DNA from: Azolla caroliniana
Taxonomy: Eukaryota; Polypodiophyta
Assembly (NCBI GenBank): GCA_043228905.1
Contig: JBHGNT010000021.1
Span: forward strand, 1,116,001-1,180,000
Direction: 5' to 3'
DNA: 64,000 bases
Every line of letters starts with the position of its first letter. Position 1 is the stretch's first letter. Shown one piece after another: positions 11,791 through 23,026 of the stretch. The position numbers and the translations under genes are program-made. The notes under the pieces are model-generated. The model was not told where the DNA came from, made no database searches, and worked only from the letters and a program-made list of their open reading frames with translations.

Positions 11791-12064
11791 CAAAGAGATA
11801 CAGGGGAACAAATAGAAAACAGAGCATTTATAGAAGACTATACTAACCACAATCGTTTGTTGTTGGATTTCAATATATTGAAGAAAATTCATGGAAGAAC
11901 AGACTAACCACTGATATCTATTGTTGGACTTTGATATATTGAAGATCCATGTAACACCACCAACCCTCACCGTATGTATTTTTGCACTTACACATATTGA
12001 AGAAGATGCGATGGAAGAATATACCAAACAACATTATTTATTGTTGGACCTCAATATATTGAAG
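11791..12064 (+). repeat. Three copies of a ~52-bp motif in the PPR 3' flank
   Basis: Copies at 11833-11883, 11893-11944 and 12013-12064 share GAAGAxxAxACyAA...TTGTTGGAyyT, followed by the palindrome-like CAATATATTGAAG or TGATATATTGAAG. The first copy lies in a frame that continues 37 codons beyond the PPR stop codon (TGA at 11788-11790). The copies could be RNA-level elements in the 3' untranslated region or a decayed C-terminal extension. Confidence 0.6.
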
Positions 12065-13200
12065 TAGAGATTTGTATTTAGAATGCCCTTCTAGAGCTCT
12101 AGAACAAGGAAAGCAATGAAGGGAGGATTGCACGATATTTGCTGTATTGGTTTAAGTGGAATGATTTGGAACCAAATTGTAATTGTGGAGAGAAATAGAA
12201 ATTTTATTGCATCAATCCTTTCTAATTCATCAAACAGGTTGTTGATGTTTTCCATATCTAGCGACATTTTATGTTCTTTTTATGAGTCTCCAACACATTA
12301 CCTAGTCTTTACTGTCTTTTCAAAATCAGTTTGAAAATGCATGGTTGGAAGATTGGGGATGTTTGTCATGTTTTGAACCAATTAAATGTTGGGCCAATAG
12401 CATTACTTGGGAAGTAATTTTATCATTGAATGCATATTCAAGGGTCCTTGCATGTTTATGGTTTTGTGTTGGTTGATTTATCATCGATGTGTTTTTGCTC
12501 TTCTTTTTTAATAATTATAAACAACTTTTCTTGATGGACAACTGGGAGAAATTATCTCCATGTGATTGGGATTAGGAAAACAATTGACCCTTGTTTTTTG
12601 TATGGATCTATTGCACATATGACCAATCTGGTCTACCATATATTTGATGTAGTGTGACAATATCTCTTTTTCCATGGATTTTCAATCTTGAGAATATTGG
12701 TCATTGCCGAAGTATTTTAACTCGAAATCAATTGGTCATGTCTATAGTGTACACATCATGATTGCCTTCTACTTTATTTATTTGGCAAATTTGGGATATA
12801 TGTAAAGGTCTAGACTTCATATTATTGGCAACTATATGAATTATTTGGAGATTTGGTGGTGAATTCATGACCTAGTATCAATAACATAATAATATGAAAT
12901 AGTTTAGAGATTCACATGTTCCTTAGCTCAATACATTGATGTGCATGTAGTTTAGGTGAAGTGATACATAGTGTAACAAAGACATAAAAGTCGAGATTTG
13001 AAACCAGTCCCTTCTATTGCCAACCAATTACCTTGGAATGAAGCATCACAAATAAAAAATATTCAAACATTTGTCATGAAATTCCATCCATATTTACATT
13101 TCATGAATTTCACAAATCAAAATCTCTTTTGTCTAGACGAACTCTAGATGTATAATGGAAGCTAAGTTGAGAACATGGGCTGATAATAAGGAATTGTAAG
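12065..13200. other. Gene-free DNA
   Basis: No recognisable coding or RNA feature was found. One open frame at 12116-12334 has no family resemblance and no good context. Confidence 0.45.
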
Positions 13201-13209
13201 AGGGCTTAC

Positions 13210-14250
13210 AAGAACGTTGGTTTTTGAAAACACCATAACACTATTGATCACATTGTCACTCTCCTAGTGCTAATGGAAGAAAGTCATTTGAAAGGCAAAT
13301 GACTATATTATTGCTTCATGGACTTCAGAAAAGCTTTTGATATGGAGCCTCATGAGCATCTTTGGAGAAGCATTCAAGGTTCCAACTTCCAAGTGAATGT
13401 ATGGTTGTAATTTCTTGAATTTAGTGTGTGTGTGCGTGTGTGGGTAATGGAACTTTAGATTTTTTTACGAACACTATTGGTGTTAACCAAGGATGCCCAC
13501 GCTCACCAACTCTTTTTGGTTTAAGCATGGATGAATAGGAACAAATTGTCGACTAGTTTGTAAAGAAAAAAGTCATTGAAGAAGTTAATATTGGGAATAT
13601 AGTTATTATGCTTTTTTTATAAGCAAATGATGTAGTGCTTTTTGAAAATACTTTAGTAGATGCCCAAATGCTTACAAAGTGTATGGAAAACATTTGTATC
13701 TATAGTAAGGTAAGGTCAATGCCTCTAAAATGAATGTTATACTTGTGAAGATTCAAAAAAAGGACAAACCATGCATTGTATACAATAATAAACCACTTGA
13801 AACAACAAAAATCTGAAAATAACTTAGTCGTGAGGTTCTCTCTAGTCATAGATGGAATGAATGTGCAACTTACTACATTAGAGAACATACACAATGGTGG
13901 AATCAAATGTTGGGTTTGCGGGAAATACGTCTTCAATAAATTGTTAACAATGCTGCTTTTCAATAGTCCAATTGGAAATAGTAAGAAAAATTCCAAAACT
14001 ACTTCCTTATGAAGTTTCTTTAAGACAAGCTACAAATGACATACATGCTCCTCCTTATTGAGGAAGGATCACTTCACATTGAGATTATAGACATGAAAAA
14101 GTTTTCAAGCACATGCTTAAGGCTCAAAAAAGCCCTCACATTTATTTCTTAGGATTGCACAAGAAAGGATTCACAAAACACAACAAAATTTGGCTTCTTC
14201 AAAGGCGGTAATATATCTATCTTTCTTTTTGCTACCTAATCTTTTAGTGG
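13210..14250 (+). mobile_element. Degenerate LINE reverse transcriptase fragment
   Basis: Conceptual translation, with stops and frameshifts, shows reverse transcriptase blocks in order. HNTIDHIVTLL..EESHLKGK is near 13232-13300 and CFMDFRKAFD near 13310. GVNQGCPRSPTLFGLSMDE is near 13470-13530. An ANDVVLFEN in place of the catalytic YADD box is near 13620. Downstream blocks are YNNKPLE, a GGIKCWVCGKYVFNKLLTMLL segment near 13895, and FKHMLKAQKSPHIYFLGLHKKG near 14100. The DFRKAFD-type core belongs to a different LINE lineage from the LLLDFEKAYD-type copies elsewhere in the window. It is a dead copy. Confidence 0.8.
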
Positions 14251-14259
14251 TTCAATGTG

Positions 14260-16600
14260 TCGATAAATGTTTTGAGCCCACCCACATGTGCAAGTCAATT
14301 GTATGATAGTTTGAGTATTTTTTATTATGCCCTTTCTTCTCTCATCCACACGTGACATGTGTCACATACCGATTGCGCTCGGGGTCATTGCTAATTCTAG
14401 TAATGCAAAAGGCTTAACCACATACGATTATTAATGCAACTTTATTGGTTGGTACTTACTAGTATCCAAAACAAATACTTCAAGAATGTGATGAAACCAC
14501 CGTAGCTAACCTAGTGATTGTGTCTCGTGGTGATGAAAACATTGTCCATGATCTCTCTTTTGAGATTTTTTTTCTTGTAGTCCCAATTCACTTCTTTTGT
14601 ACCATAGTGTCATTTTCCATGATTGGTATCTTGATTCAAAGGGCTTGCCCATTTGTCACACATGCTTTAAGGAATTCTTGCCCTCTTCCTTTTCTTAATT
14701 TGCTTTGGAGTTCTCATTCATCCCTACACCTCATCCTTACTAGTATGTGTACCACCTTTAATACACTTCTCACAATGCCGTGCCCTCCTATCCTTCATAT
14801 TTAGTTACCTTTTAGGTACTTGATCTCTTGCCTAAATAAATCCAGCCTAATCATTGGGTCATGTAAATGGTTTATATATTTCTTCCTACACTAAAACTTT
14901 TCTTCATCCAAAAAAAGTTATAGTATGACGTGGACGATCTCAATAACACAAATTTTTTAGCAATCTCCTCGCCATCATTGATGCTGGATTCCTAACAATG
15001 GTATATTTTACACTTTATGTAACTTCTACTCAATCACTAGTGCCACATTTAATTGCTTCGGTAACTCAAATTGTGATATGATATCATTAAAGTAGCTCTT
15101 ATATTAGCTTTTAATCTAGAATAGAACATAATGGAATCAAAATCTAATTTCATTTCAGTATGTACTACCAATTCTTTTTACATGAAATTTGAGAATATTA
15201 ATACTTTGGATCCCTGGAAACTTGAAACATACATTAAGTTCTAGATTTTGTCATATTCATTCAAAAAATCTAAGTATATATGTATGTATGCATTTGAAAT
15301 TGTTAGACAATCAATGGGGATGTGTGAAACATTTTATTTAGCAAATAATCATAATGAGTGATGACGATTTCATTGATTATAGGGTTATGTGCATGTTCAA
15401 GTTTAAGGATGAAGATTTTTCGCTATTTTTTAGTGAGTTGACAAATAACAATGAATTATTAGCTTACCCTTTATCATATAATATATACTCATATTATGCA
15501 ACATTCCCAATGATGAATTGCTAACCAAGACACAATCTTTGAATAAACAGTAACTTAATTTTATCTCTCTCTAGAATCAAAAGTTATCTATTTTACCATG
15601 AGAACCTATAACAACGTCACTTTCATGGGATATCAATGTTCAGAAAAGAATAAAGTTCCAATATTAATATCAACTAGTAAATTCCCCATAGATTCCTTAC
15701 AAAGAGAGGTAGTCTCTTAATATAAAATATACAATCATTCAACGTTTTACATGCCAATTTTTGGTTGTAGTGTTTCAACATATTTTGTTCCTTTGTGGAC
15801 ACAAGTAGGAGATACATAATCACCACATATAGTTAGAATGCAAAATACATTTGCTATGGTTAAATACTTCCCAAATATGATATGTTTATAATAAAGTATA
15901 ATATTAGCTTTGTCGCATGTATGGAATTGTCGTGCCTCATCCAAATATATGCATTGAACGGATTATGGGTGGTTAACAAAATTTCACGAAATTGATCTTA
16001 CATGTATAATTAGGGCATCGTGTTTCCTTGTTGATTGATGAACAACCAAGTGATTTTCTCAAATTTATTATGTCTAGTGGAAAGTTTTAAGACAATCATG
16101 CCATGAATGCAAATTTCTAATCTTATTTTGGATGTACTAGAAACTTGCCCACAAATGATTGTGGATTACATTTAAATCAAAACCAAGTCGGCATACGCAA
16201 AAATTGTAAGTGACAAGGAAAAATGTTCTCTCTTTTTAAATTATAGTATTAACACTTACAAATGGGCTACACAAGTAAGAGAAACAACCAATAGGCCCTT
16301 CCTTATGGTTGGATAACTTAGGATTTGGTAGGAAGTTAGCAATATAAATGCTTGGAAAGAACAATAAAACAAAAGCAAAGGATATTTTAGAGATTGTATA
16401 TAACTTGGATTGCCAATGGAGTGATTGATCGAATGTAGTGAGGGGATTGATAACAAAAACTTGTCAGATAACATCTTGACATTGGCCTTGGTCTTGTAAT
16501 CAGGAGGGAATAATGATCATGAGAGGGTTGGGGGAGTTTCCATTAATATATTAATGACATATCACCTTTCCATATCAATCAATCAATTCCAAAGGAAGCC
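14260..16600. other. Gene-free DNA
   Basis: No supported gene was found. The open frames at 14514-14804, 15747-15944 and 16256-16474 lack recognisable motifs. The last few hundred bases may belong to the WOX promoter. A GA run at 16617-16640 starts the likely WOX transcript leader. Confidence 0.45.
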
Positions 16601-16857
16601 CACACAAAGCCCACAAAGAGAGAGAGAGAGAGATAGAGAGGGAGGATGTTTTCTCGATATGGGGTCTTTGCAATCCAAACTTCTATGCATCATATATGTT
16701 TTGAGACAAAATATTATAACGTGGGGCGATGTCTTTATCAACTTGTCCCTCACTCTCTCACACACAAAATTAGATTTTCCATGGTACACACATTCACACA
16801 CATGATATTAATAACTAGTAGTTATATATGTACATATGTGTAATGTACCTAGGTTCT

Positions 16858-16890
16858 ACACACACACACACACACAAACACACACATATA
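16858..16890. repeat. (CA)n/(TA)n microsatellite in WOX leader
   Basis: A run of CA dinucleotides followed by TATATATG lies just after the most upstream in-frame ATG of the WOX frame. It encodes a THTHTQTHT stretch if translated. Because coding through it looks unnatural, it is more likely part of the 5' untranslated region. Confidence 0.7.
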
Positions 16891-16934
16891 TATGTGTGAC
16901 AAATTCACAAAAGATCATAGAAGGCCTCTACTAC

Positions 16935-18140
16935 ATGAATGAGATAGAGGATAGGAGTGCCTTATACAAATTCATTGCCATGAGGAGATCATCCATGAAG
17001 GAACAATGTGGTAGTAGGAGTCCTAATAGTAGTTACAAGGGCCTCTTGTTGTATGACCAAGTGCAAGAGAGGCTCGACAAGCTTCTCCACCAAGACCCTC
17101 TAAGCTACAATTGTATCCACATGCAAGAAGGCCTCCATTACCCCGAAATCGAAATCGACAATCTTCACAACAACAATAAGAATAGTAATACCAACATTGG
17201 TTCGATCGGAGATGTGAGCCCGTCGGGACGACAAACTCAGTTCGTTCGCGACCCTAGCTCTTATAGTGGGGCGCCGGCCCCGTGGGGCAGTAGCGATGAC
17301 ATGGTGCTAGGAGGTCCCGATCCCTGCCTTGGCCCTAGCATGGGTACAAGCACTCGCTGGACCCCAACGCAAGCACAGCTAGAGGAGTTGCACGCGTGGT
17401 TCTACGTGGGCGGCGTTAGGACTCCGTCGGCGTCCCAAATAAGCCGCATTACCGCCCAGCTCCGTGCGTACGGACGCATCGAAGGCCGCAATGTCTTCTA
17501 CTGGTTCCAGAACCAGAAGGCCCGTGAACGTAAGCGTGCCATCGCCCAGCAGAAACTAGAGCAAGAACAAAGACAAGGAGTCCAAGAAGGTCAAGGTCAA
17601 GGCCAAGGTCAATGCAGAAGTCAAGGTCAATATAGAAGTCAAGGTCACACAATGCAGCTTGGTCAAAGTGATCATAATTATGTGGGTGCCCAAATTAGCT
17701 GCACTACCGCCACTACAGCTTTCTCATCATCCCCTGACTCCATTCATGATACTGAGAGAGCATTCTATACTAATAACTGTGGTAATCCTCCAAATCTGGC
17801 TGCTTCACCGTCAACGGGAGGTGCAATAGACGATGAAGATGGCGATGGTGGGAAGGAGTTAGGGCTATTAATGGAACTCTTTCCTCTCTCTTCTGATCAT
17901 CCTCTGCACCATCAAGCTCATCACCATGAGTACAGATTCATACCAAGTCCCACCTCTACGTACAGTAGTAATAGTACATTAATTTCATCATCCTTTTCTT
18001 CTTCTTCTTCTTCTTCTTCTTCTTCATGTACTCATCATCAGCCTGCACCTTATAATCATCACCTTATAAGCATTAATTCCACAGTTACACCTCATCATGA
18101 CCTGCAGCTTGACCTTAATCTTGCCCTTAATCACTCATAA
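16935..18140 (+). CDS. WOX: WUSCHEL-related homeobox (WOX) transcription factor with WUS-box and EAR-like motif
   Basis: WOX factors act in the nucleus to control meristem and cell fate. Numbering from the first in-frame ATG (16836), the homeodomain is at residues 171-234 (17346-17537). It opens [17 protein letters not shown] and ends [17 protein letters not shown]; the NVFYWFQN helix 3 is diagnostic. The canonical WUS-clade QNHKARER reads QNQKARER here. A WUS-box-like LLMELFPL lies at 344-351 (17865-17888). The C terminus has a repressor EAR-like LQLDLNLAL (18102-18128) before the stop. Between them are Gln/Gly repeats and a Ser run encoded by (TTC)n. The frame needs no intron. The start is uncertain: 16836 would translate a CA microsatellite, 16935 begins [13 protein letters not shown], and 16980 has a purine at -3. 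I chose 16935 (401 residues). Homeodomain plus both motifs place it in or near the WUS clade. Confidence 0.92.
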   Translation: MNEIEDRSALYKFIAMRRSSMKEQCGSRSPNSSYKGLLLYDQVQERLDKLLHQDPLSYNCIHMQEGLHYPEIEIDNLHNNNKNSNTNIGSIGDVSPSGRQTQFVRDPSSYSGAPAPWGSSDDMVLGGPDPCLGPSMGTSTRWTPTQAQLEELHAWFYVGGVRTPSASQISRITAQLRAYGRIEGRNVFYWFQNQKARERKRAIAQQKLEQEQRQGVQEGQGQGQGQCRSQGQYRSQGHTMQLGQSDHNYVGAQISCTTATTAFSSSPDSIHDTERAFYTNNCGNPPNLAASPSTGGAIDDEDGDGGKELGLLMELFPLSSDHPLHHQAHHHEYRFIPSPTSTYSSNSTLISSSFSSSSSSSSSSCTHHQPAPYNHHLISINSTVTPHHDLQLDLNLALNHS

Positions 18141-18149
18141 CTAAATAGA

Positions 18150-19290
18150 TCAATCAATAAATGCACTTTATATGTATTTATAAGTGATTAATGGCTTGCT
18201 GTTGCTTAATTACTTGTTAATCTTCTTTTGGGTTTGGGCATTTAAAATAAAACTTGCTAGATAATTGTATGACATCATGAGAAGCAAAGAAGAATGGTAA
18301 TTTGATTTTAAATTTCATATCCACATTAACTTGGTACCAATGACCATGACCTAATTATAAGTTTTCCAAATGTATACTTCAATATAATTAGTCACCATAA
18401 CTTATAATAAGATGTACGTATGTGTCATTGCGACGAAAACTCCGACCCGTCGAACGCACAATGTGTCCTAACATTAGTGCATCGTTGGGTTCGTTAATGT
18501 GTCCACACTTCACAAGTTATGCGAGTTCCTTTGGGTGGTCAATATATCATCACATTAATGGTCCCCCCCAACACGCAACTAACATTTATAACATGCCAAT
18601 TTATGTACAAAAAAATATGGTCAAGTCAACACTTTATGTCAAAATGTTATGGTTCCTCAAGGAAGACAACACATCATTTTTTTTTTCCAAAAAAAATAAA
18701 ATTCTTCATTAGTAAAACTTATGCATACATGTCGAAATGTTTAGGTGGAAAACATCACAATGGCTCAGTAGCCATGATGACCTATAACAAACCACAAAGA
18801 AGTAGAGTGAAAGACTAAAAAGAATGACATTGGCCATCCTACACTCTGGAAGGAATGGATTATCCTCAGAATTTTCCCTAATTTTACTTTCAGGCGGATA
18901 AGCTTGACTTGAATTCTCCACACAATAATCCCTTCAACACACTTGGCAAATTTCTGTACTTCAACACCTACTTTAGTTGTTGCATTTGTAGACACCAAAC
19001 TTTCCATGATGCACATGCAACTGTTTTCTTCAACATGTGTGTACCTGAATGTCCACATGAGGTTCCCCCAATTCTTTTTTGTTTTCTTCAGTTTTTGCCT
19101 CATTTAACATCTTTGATTGAACATCGTTTCCACAGTCTGTGGCTTATACTTTACTTGCATTGTGTTGAAGTTTTGAATTGCAAAATTCAAAATATATTGG
19201 AGAAAAGGACTTTGGAAGTGTTAATTCAATACCATTCTCCACAGTACCATGATACCTCTCGCTGAATACAACAATCACCTGAAAAAGAAA
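18150..19290. other. Gene-free DNA 3' of WOX
   Basis: The first few hundred bases are presumably the WOX 3' untranslated region and flank. The frames at 18422-18818 and 18765-19265 have no recognisable domain and overlap each other on opposite strands. Confidence 0.45.
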
Positions 19291-19309
19291 ATGATTCTAT
19301 TGTCCTCGT

Positions 19310-20180
19310 CCCCTCATGAAAGGATGCTTCACCACCCAACAACGTCATCGCTCATCCTTATCAAACAAAGAGAATATGCTTCCTTTCCCCCAACCAACAT
19401 GTCACCGATTACCACCAACATCCACATCAACCATCTTGCCGTAGACTAGCAAAGTCCTGCACATACCAAAAAACATAATGACACTACTCTCTTTATCCCC
19501 TCATGAAATTCCGCTTCTTCCCCCGACACCATCAACACTCATCCTTTACCAAAATAGACAATGTTCTTTGGTTTCCACATCAACCATCTATTCGTTTACC
19601 ACCAAAGTCCTGTACAAACAAAAATAGAGTGAATGTGCTGTCCTCATCCCCTCTTAAAAAATTGCTTCAGCCCCCAACACCACCATGATTCATTCATCCT
19701 TAGAAAATTGAAAATTTGCTTCAATGACCACATCAACCATCTCATTGTATACCACCAAGGACCTGTACCTACAAAAATAGAATGAGACTACTCTCCTAAT
19801 CCCCTCATGAAATTATGTTTCATCGCCCTACACCATCTTCACTCATCCTTTATAGAAATAAAAAATGTGCTTTGTTTTCCACATCAATTGTCTGTTCGTT
19901 GACCACAAAAGTCATGTACAAACAAAATTAGAGTGAATGTGTTGTCCTCATCCCCTCATAAAAATCTGCTTCAACCCCTGACAACACCAACACTCATCCT
20001 TACAAAATAGAAATGCTTCAGTGACCACATCAACCATCTCGTTGTATACGACCAAAGTTTTGTACCTACAAAAAATAGAAGGAGACTACTCTCCTAATCC
20101 CCTGATGAAATTATGCTTCATCCCCCTTGTACAATTGAAAATTGCTTGGTTTCCACATCAATTGTCGTCTCGATGTTTAT
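19310..20180. repeat. Tandem satellite-like array, ~151-bp unit with alternating subtypes
   Basis: Units can be phased on CCCCTCATGAAA-like anchors at 19310, 19497, 19648, 19801, 19952 and 20099, with spacings of 187, 151, 153, 151 and 147. Two subtypes alternate. One has TTTCCACATCAA and GTACAAACAAAA plus AGAGTGAATGTG; the other has GACCACATCAACCATCTC, GTACCTACAAAA and GAGACTACTCTCCTAAT. The higher-order unit is therefore a dimer of about 300 bp. Short frames inside the array are by-products. Confidence 0.85.
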
Positions 20181-20399
20181 CAACGAAATCCATCGGAATC
20201 CTCGACCATCTCGCCAAATCCACCAATATTGAATATTAATTAATGTGGACCTCCTATTAAGTCATGTTGTATGCAATATAAGTATAGGTAAACTATCTTC
20301 ACGTGTGGTACAATCTTTTGGGGAACGTTGGCTCAACAAACAGTTTTTTATCATCATCATAATTTATCGTTGACTTTACATGTGAAAAGTTTTCAGGTG

Positions 20400-20765
20400 T
20401 ACGCTACTTCAAGCTCCTTGGAGGGAGTCAAGTTCTTCTCCCGGTGTTATGTTTGGAAGATTATCTCCTCTTTGGCCTTATAGGTTATCTGGAAAGCAAG
20501 GTGTTCCAAAATATATAATGCCGAACAAACTAATGTTGAGGATCAGGTTAAGTCTTTCTGAGAATTATTGGTAAATACGGTTAAAGGTGAATATGATAGT
20601 TACAAGGGTTATGGAAATGTAGCTAACCGGAAAAGAAGGAGAATTCGAAGAGTTTGGTCATCTATTCTATTATGTTGGATGCAGGTGATGATGTTAAGTG
20701 GAACTATGTTCCACCTCATTAGTTGTTTCCGCCAAGACAACACATCATATTAGTTCCGACACGTT
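20400..20765 (+). mobile_element. LINE C-terminal fragment
   Basis: Translation with interruptions gives VIWKARCSKIYNAEQ, then LLVNTVKGEYDSYKG, RRVWSS and a terminal VKWNYVPPH*LFPP. This is the conserved C terminus of the plant LINEs seen elsewhere in this window (W.IWK.RC..VF, L..LRG.YD, W.Y.PP.WLFP). It is 5'-truncated and has stops; no poly-A tail is evident. Confidence 0.75.
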
Positions 20766-20769
20766 ACAA

Positions 20770-21720
20770 ATATTCATGTGATGATACTAATTATGATTTG
20801 TTGTCTCAACTTTTTTGAGGGTTTATCTGATTGATTAACGATAAACTAAATATTATAATTATGGTTGAGCCAATAACATGCTATAAATGTTGATGCCATG
20901 GCATCCATGGTTAAAAGCAATTAGTATAAGTGTTTTCGTTGTTCCAGGCGGCCAATATGTCATAATAACTTCTTTTGCTGAAAGTAATATGTTAGTATTG
21001 TTACCAACATGGAGATAAAATGATTGGGTGTTAGGTGTTTGACACTTTATGTAGGCATACTGTTGCTTAGGATGGACAATATATTGCAAATGATTGACAT
21101 GAACAAAACCTCATAACAATTGTGCCGAACACATGGTAACATTATTGCCTAGCAACCCTTGGTGAAAAATAGTTGATCTTGTCAACACTACGTGGTTATG
21201 TTGACAATTGTTGAAACTGGACAATATATCATACGATATATTAAGTGAAAAACAATCCTATGCTTGTAGAGTCTCATCTGCTTATGTGTGATGCATACAT
21301 GATGCTAACGATGACATTTAAGCTATGATTGGGGTGATGTTTAAGCTACCCCCTGTGTAATATTCGTTAAATAGTAAACTTCAAACATCAAGAGACATAA
21401 TGATTTATTTGAGTTAATTATGGATAATTGGTCAATGCAACACCTTAACAACATGAATTTGGGAATCAAGGAGAGCAAAGTTGCATAACTCATGATAAAT
21501 TGTAAAACGTGACGAAACATCCAACTACTTAACTTGGAAGTCAATGAAGTATTATTTACATTGCAAACACAAATGATGAAATCTAACGAATAAATAGGTA
21601 CATTTGTTACAACCTATAGGATATAAACAACTCTCAACATTGTAATTATATTGTTCCTTAAATATAAGATTTTGACATTCAAATGATCAAAATGCCACTC
21701 AAGTTCATCAAATTGCTTGT
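20770..21720. other. Gene-free DNA
   Basis: No coding family, RNA gene or strong repeat was recognised. Confidence 0.45.
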
Positions 21721-21726
21721 TCCTTA

Positions 21727-21975
21727 AAACTATTCATCTTCGTTTCACAAGACTAAGGTTCAAATTTTGGACATTGACTAATAGTATTGACTTAATGTTC
21801 AAAATTGCCGAAGGACATAGGAGTTAACTGGTGAGCTTTGTCAATTAGGAAACTATTCATCTTCATTTACAAGGCTAAGATTCAAAATATTGAAATTGGC
21901 CAATCAACATCGCCTAATTATGTTGACCTAATGTTCAAAATTGCCGAACAATAGAGGAGTTAATTGGCGATTTTT
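21727..21975. repeat. Direct tandem duplication, ~123-bp period
   Basis: Two diverged copies start AAACTATTCATCTTC at 21728 and 21850. Both contain TTAATGTTCAAAATTGCCGAA or TAATGTTCAAAATTGCCGAA and a GGAGTTAA(C/T)TGG end. No coding capacity was recognised. Confidence 0.7.
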
Positions 21976-21979
21976 TTCT

Positions 21980-22770
21980 TCCCAACAATTTCGTTGACCT
22001 TTGTGATCATATTGGGGAAAAACCCCAAAACTTGTGAAAAGGTCATAGTTCTCATAAGTTTCCCTTAAGAATGCTCTCTACTTGACAATAAGCTTTTCAC
22101 TACTCCTAGACCTAGTTTAGATACTGATTGCCAAGCAGTACTACTTTTGCATTGTTATCACCCCCCAAAGAGAATTTATTTTGTGAACTTTCTTAGGGAA
22201 ACTCATTTGTTTTTCCATATTGATTGTCGAGGCTTTTTTACTAGTTTGGGGGAAACAAGAAACTGTCGACTTTTTCCAATGGAAAATAAAAAAATACATA
22301 TTGTTAATTGTTTTGATGAGCTCTACTAAACCAAGTGAAAGAGAGGGCAAACTACATTGTTGAAAAATCAATATGCATTTAGTTATTATCCCTACAACAA
22401 TCGGTTAATTCTCGGAATTCATTGCCAATAGGAGACAATGAGCCGAATCATATAAAAGCGAAGTTTGTAGCAAAGTTGGAGCTGGAATCGGAAACATAAA
22501 TAAACAATACATGTTTGTTTCCGACATTTCGGCCAAATTCTCACCAGAAGATAAGTAATATAAATGTATGTATAGGAATGCACAAGAAATGCTCATCCAC
22601 CCTTACGACCGGGTTTTTTCTCTTCTATTCGAATAGATGCTCACTTGAAAAGCAAACAAAGACGAGAAGAATTTTCTTCTTGGCATGGAGATTAGATGAA
22701 GCTCACATCAAAGGGAGAATTGTCCGCCCGGACAATGGCCGGACCGACAAGGCCGATGCGGTTGGACAGT
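21980..22770. other. Upstream flank of second PPR gene
   Basis: This segment turns more GC-rich after about 22600 (GTCCGCCCGGACAATGGCCGG and similar). It is probably promoter or leader sequence of the PPR gene at 23027. An open frame at 22515-22793 has no recognisable domain. Confidence 0.35.
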
Positions 22771-22776
22771 CACACT

Positions 22777-22826
22777 TTCCACGTGTCAATTAGTGTGTGG
22801 TCGATCGGGCTTTCCAAGTGTCAATT
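22777..22826. promoter_or_regulatory. Duplicated TTTCCAMGTGTCAATT boxes, first with a G-box
   Basis: TTTCCACGTGTCAATT at 22777-22792 contains a G-box core CACGTG (22780-22785). TTTCCAAGTGTCAATT at 22811-22826 repeats it with one change. Two near-identical 16-bp boxes 34 bp apart, about 200 bp upstream of the PPR start, fit a bZIP or bHLH binding pair. Function is inferred only from the motif. Confidence 0.4.
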
Positions 22827-22854
22827 GGTTACTGGCTGATGGTCCGGACAAAGA

Positions 22855-22954
22855 TATGTACATATGGGCAGACAGACAGACAGGTTCAGAGAGGCACATG
22901 TTTTCCTTGCCCCTAAATCCCACGGAGATGAATAACAAGATGAACAGAACAGAG
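22855..22954 (+). other. Candidate upstream exon of second PPR gene
   Basis: An ATG at 22855 or 22898 (MFSLPLNPTEMNN) opens a frame to a strong donor GAG|GTATGT at 22955. Splicing in phase 0 to the acceptor TTATTCATAG just before 23027 would add 19 or 33 residues in frame. The added sequence is not a classic transit peptide, so the PPR gene may simply start at 23027. Confidence 0.3.
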
Positions 22955-23026
22955 GTATGTCATTATCCTAACTCATTCTCAGGAATTAATTAGTTCATGC
23001 CCACATGAATGATATATTATTCATAG

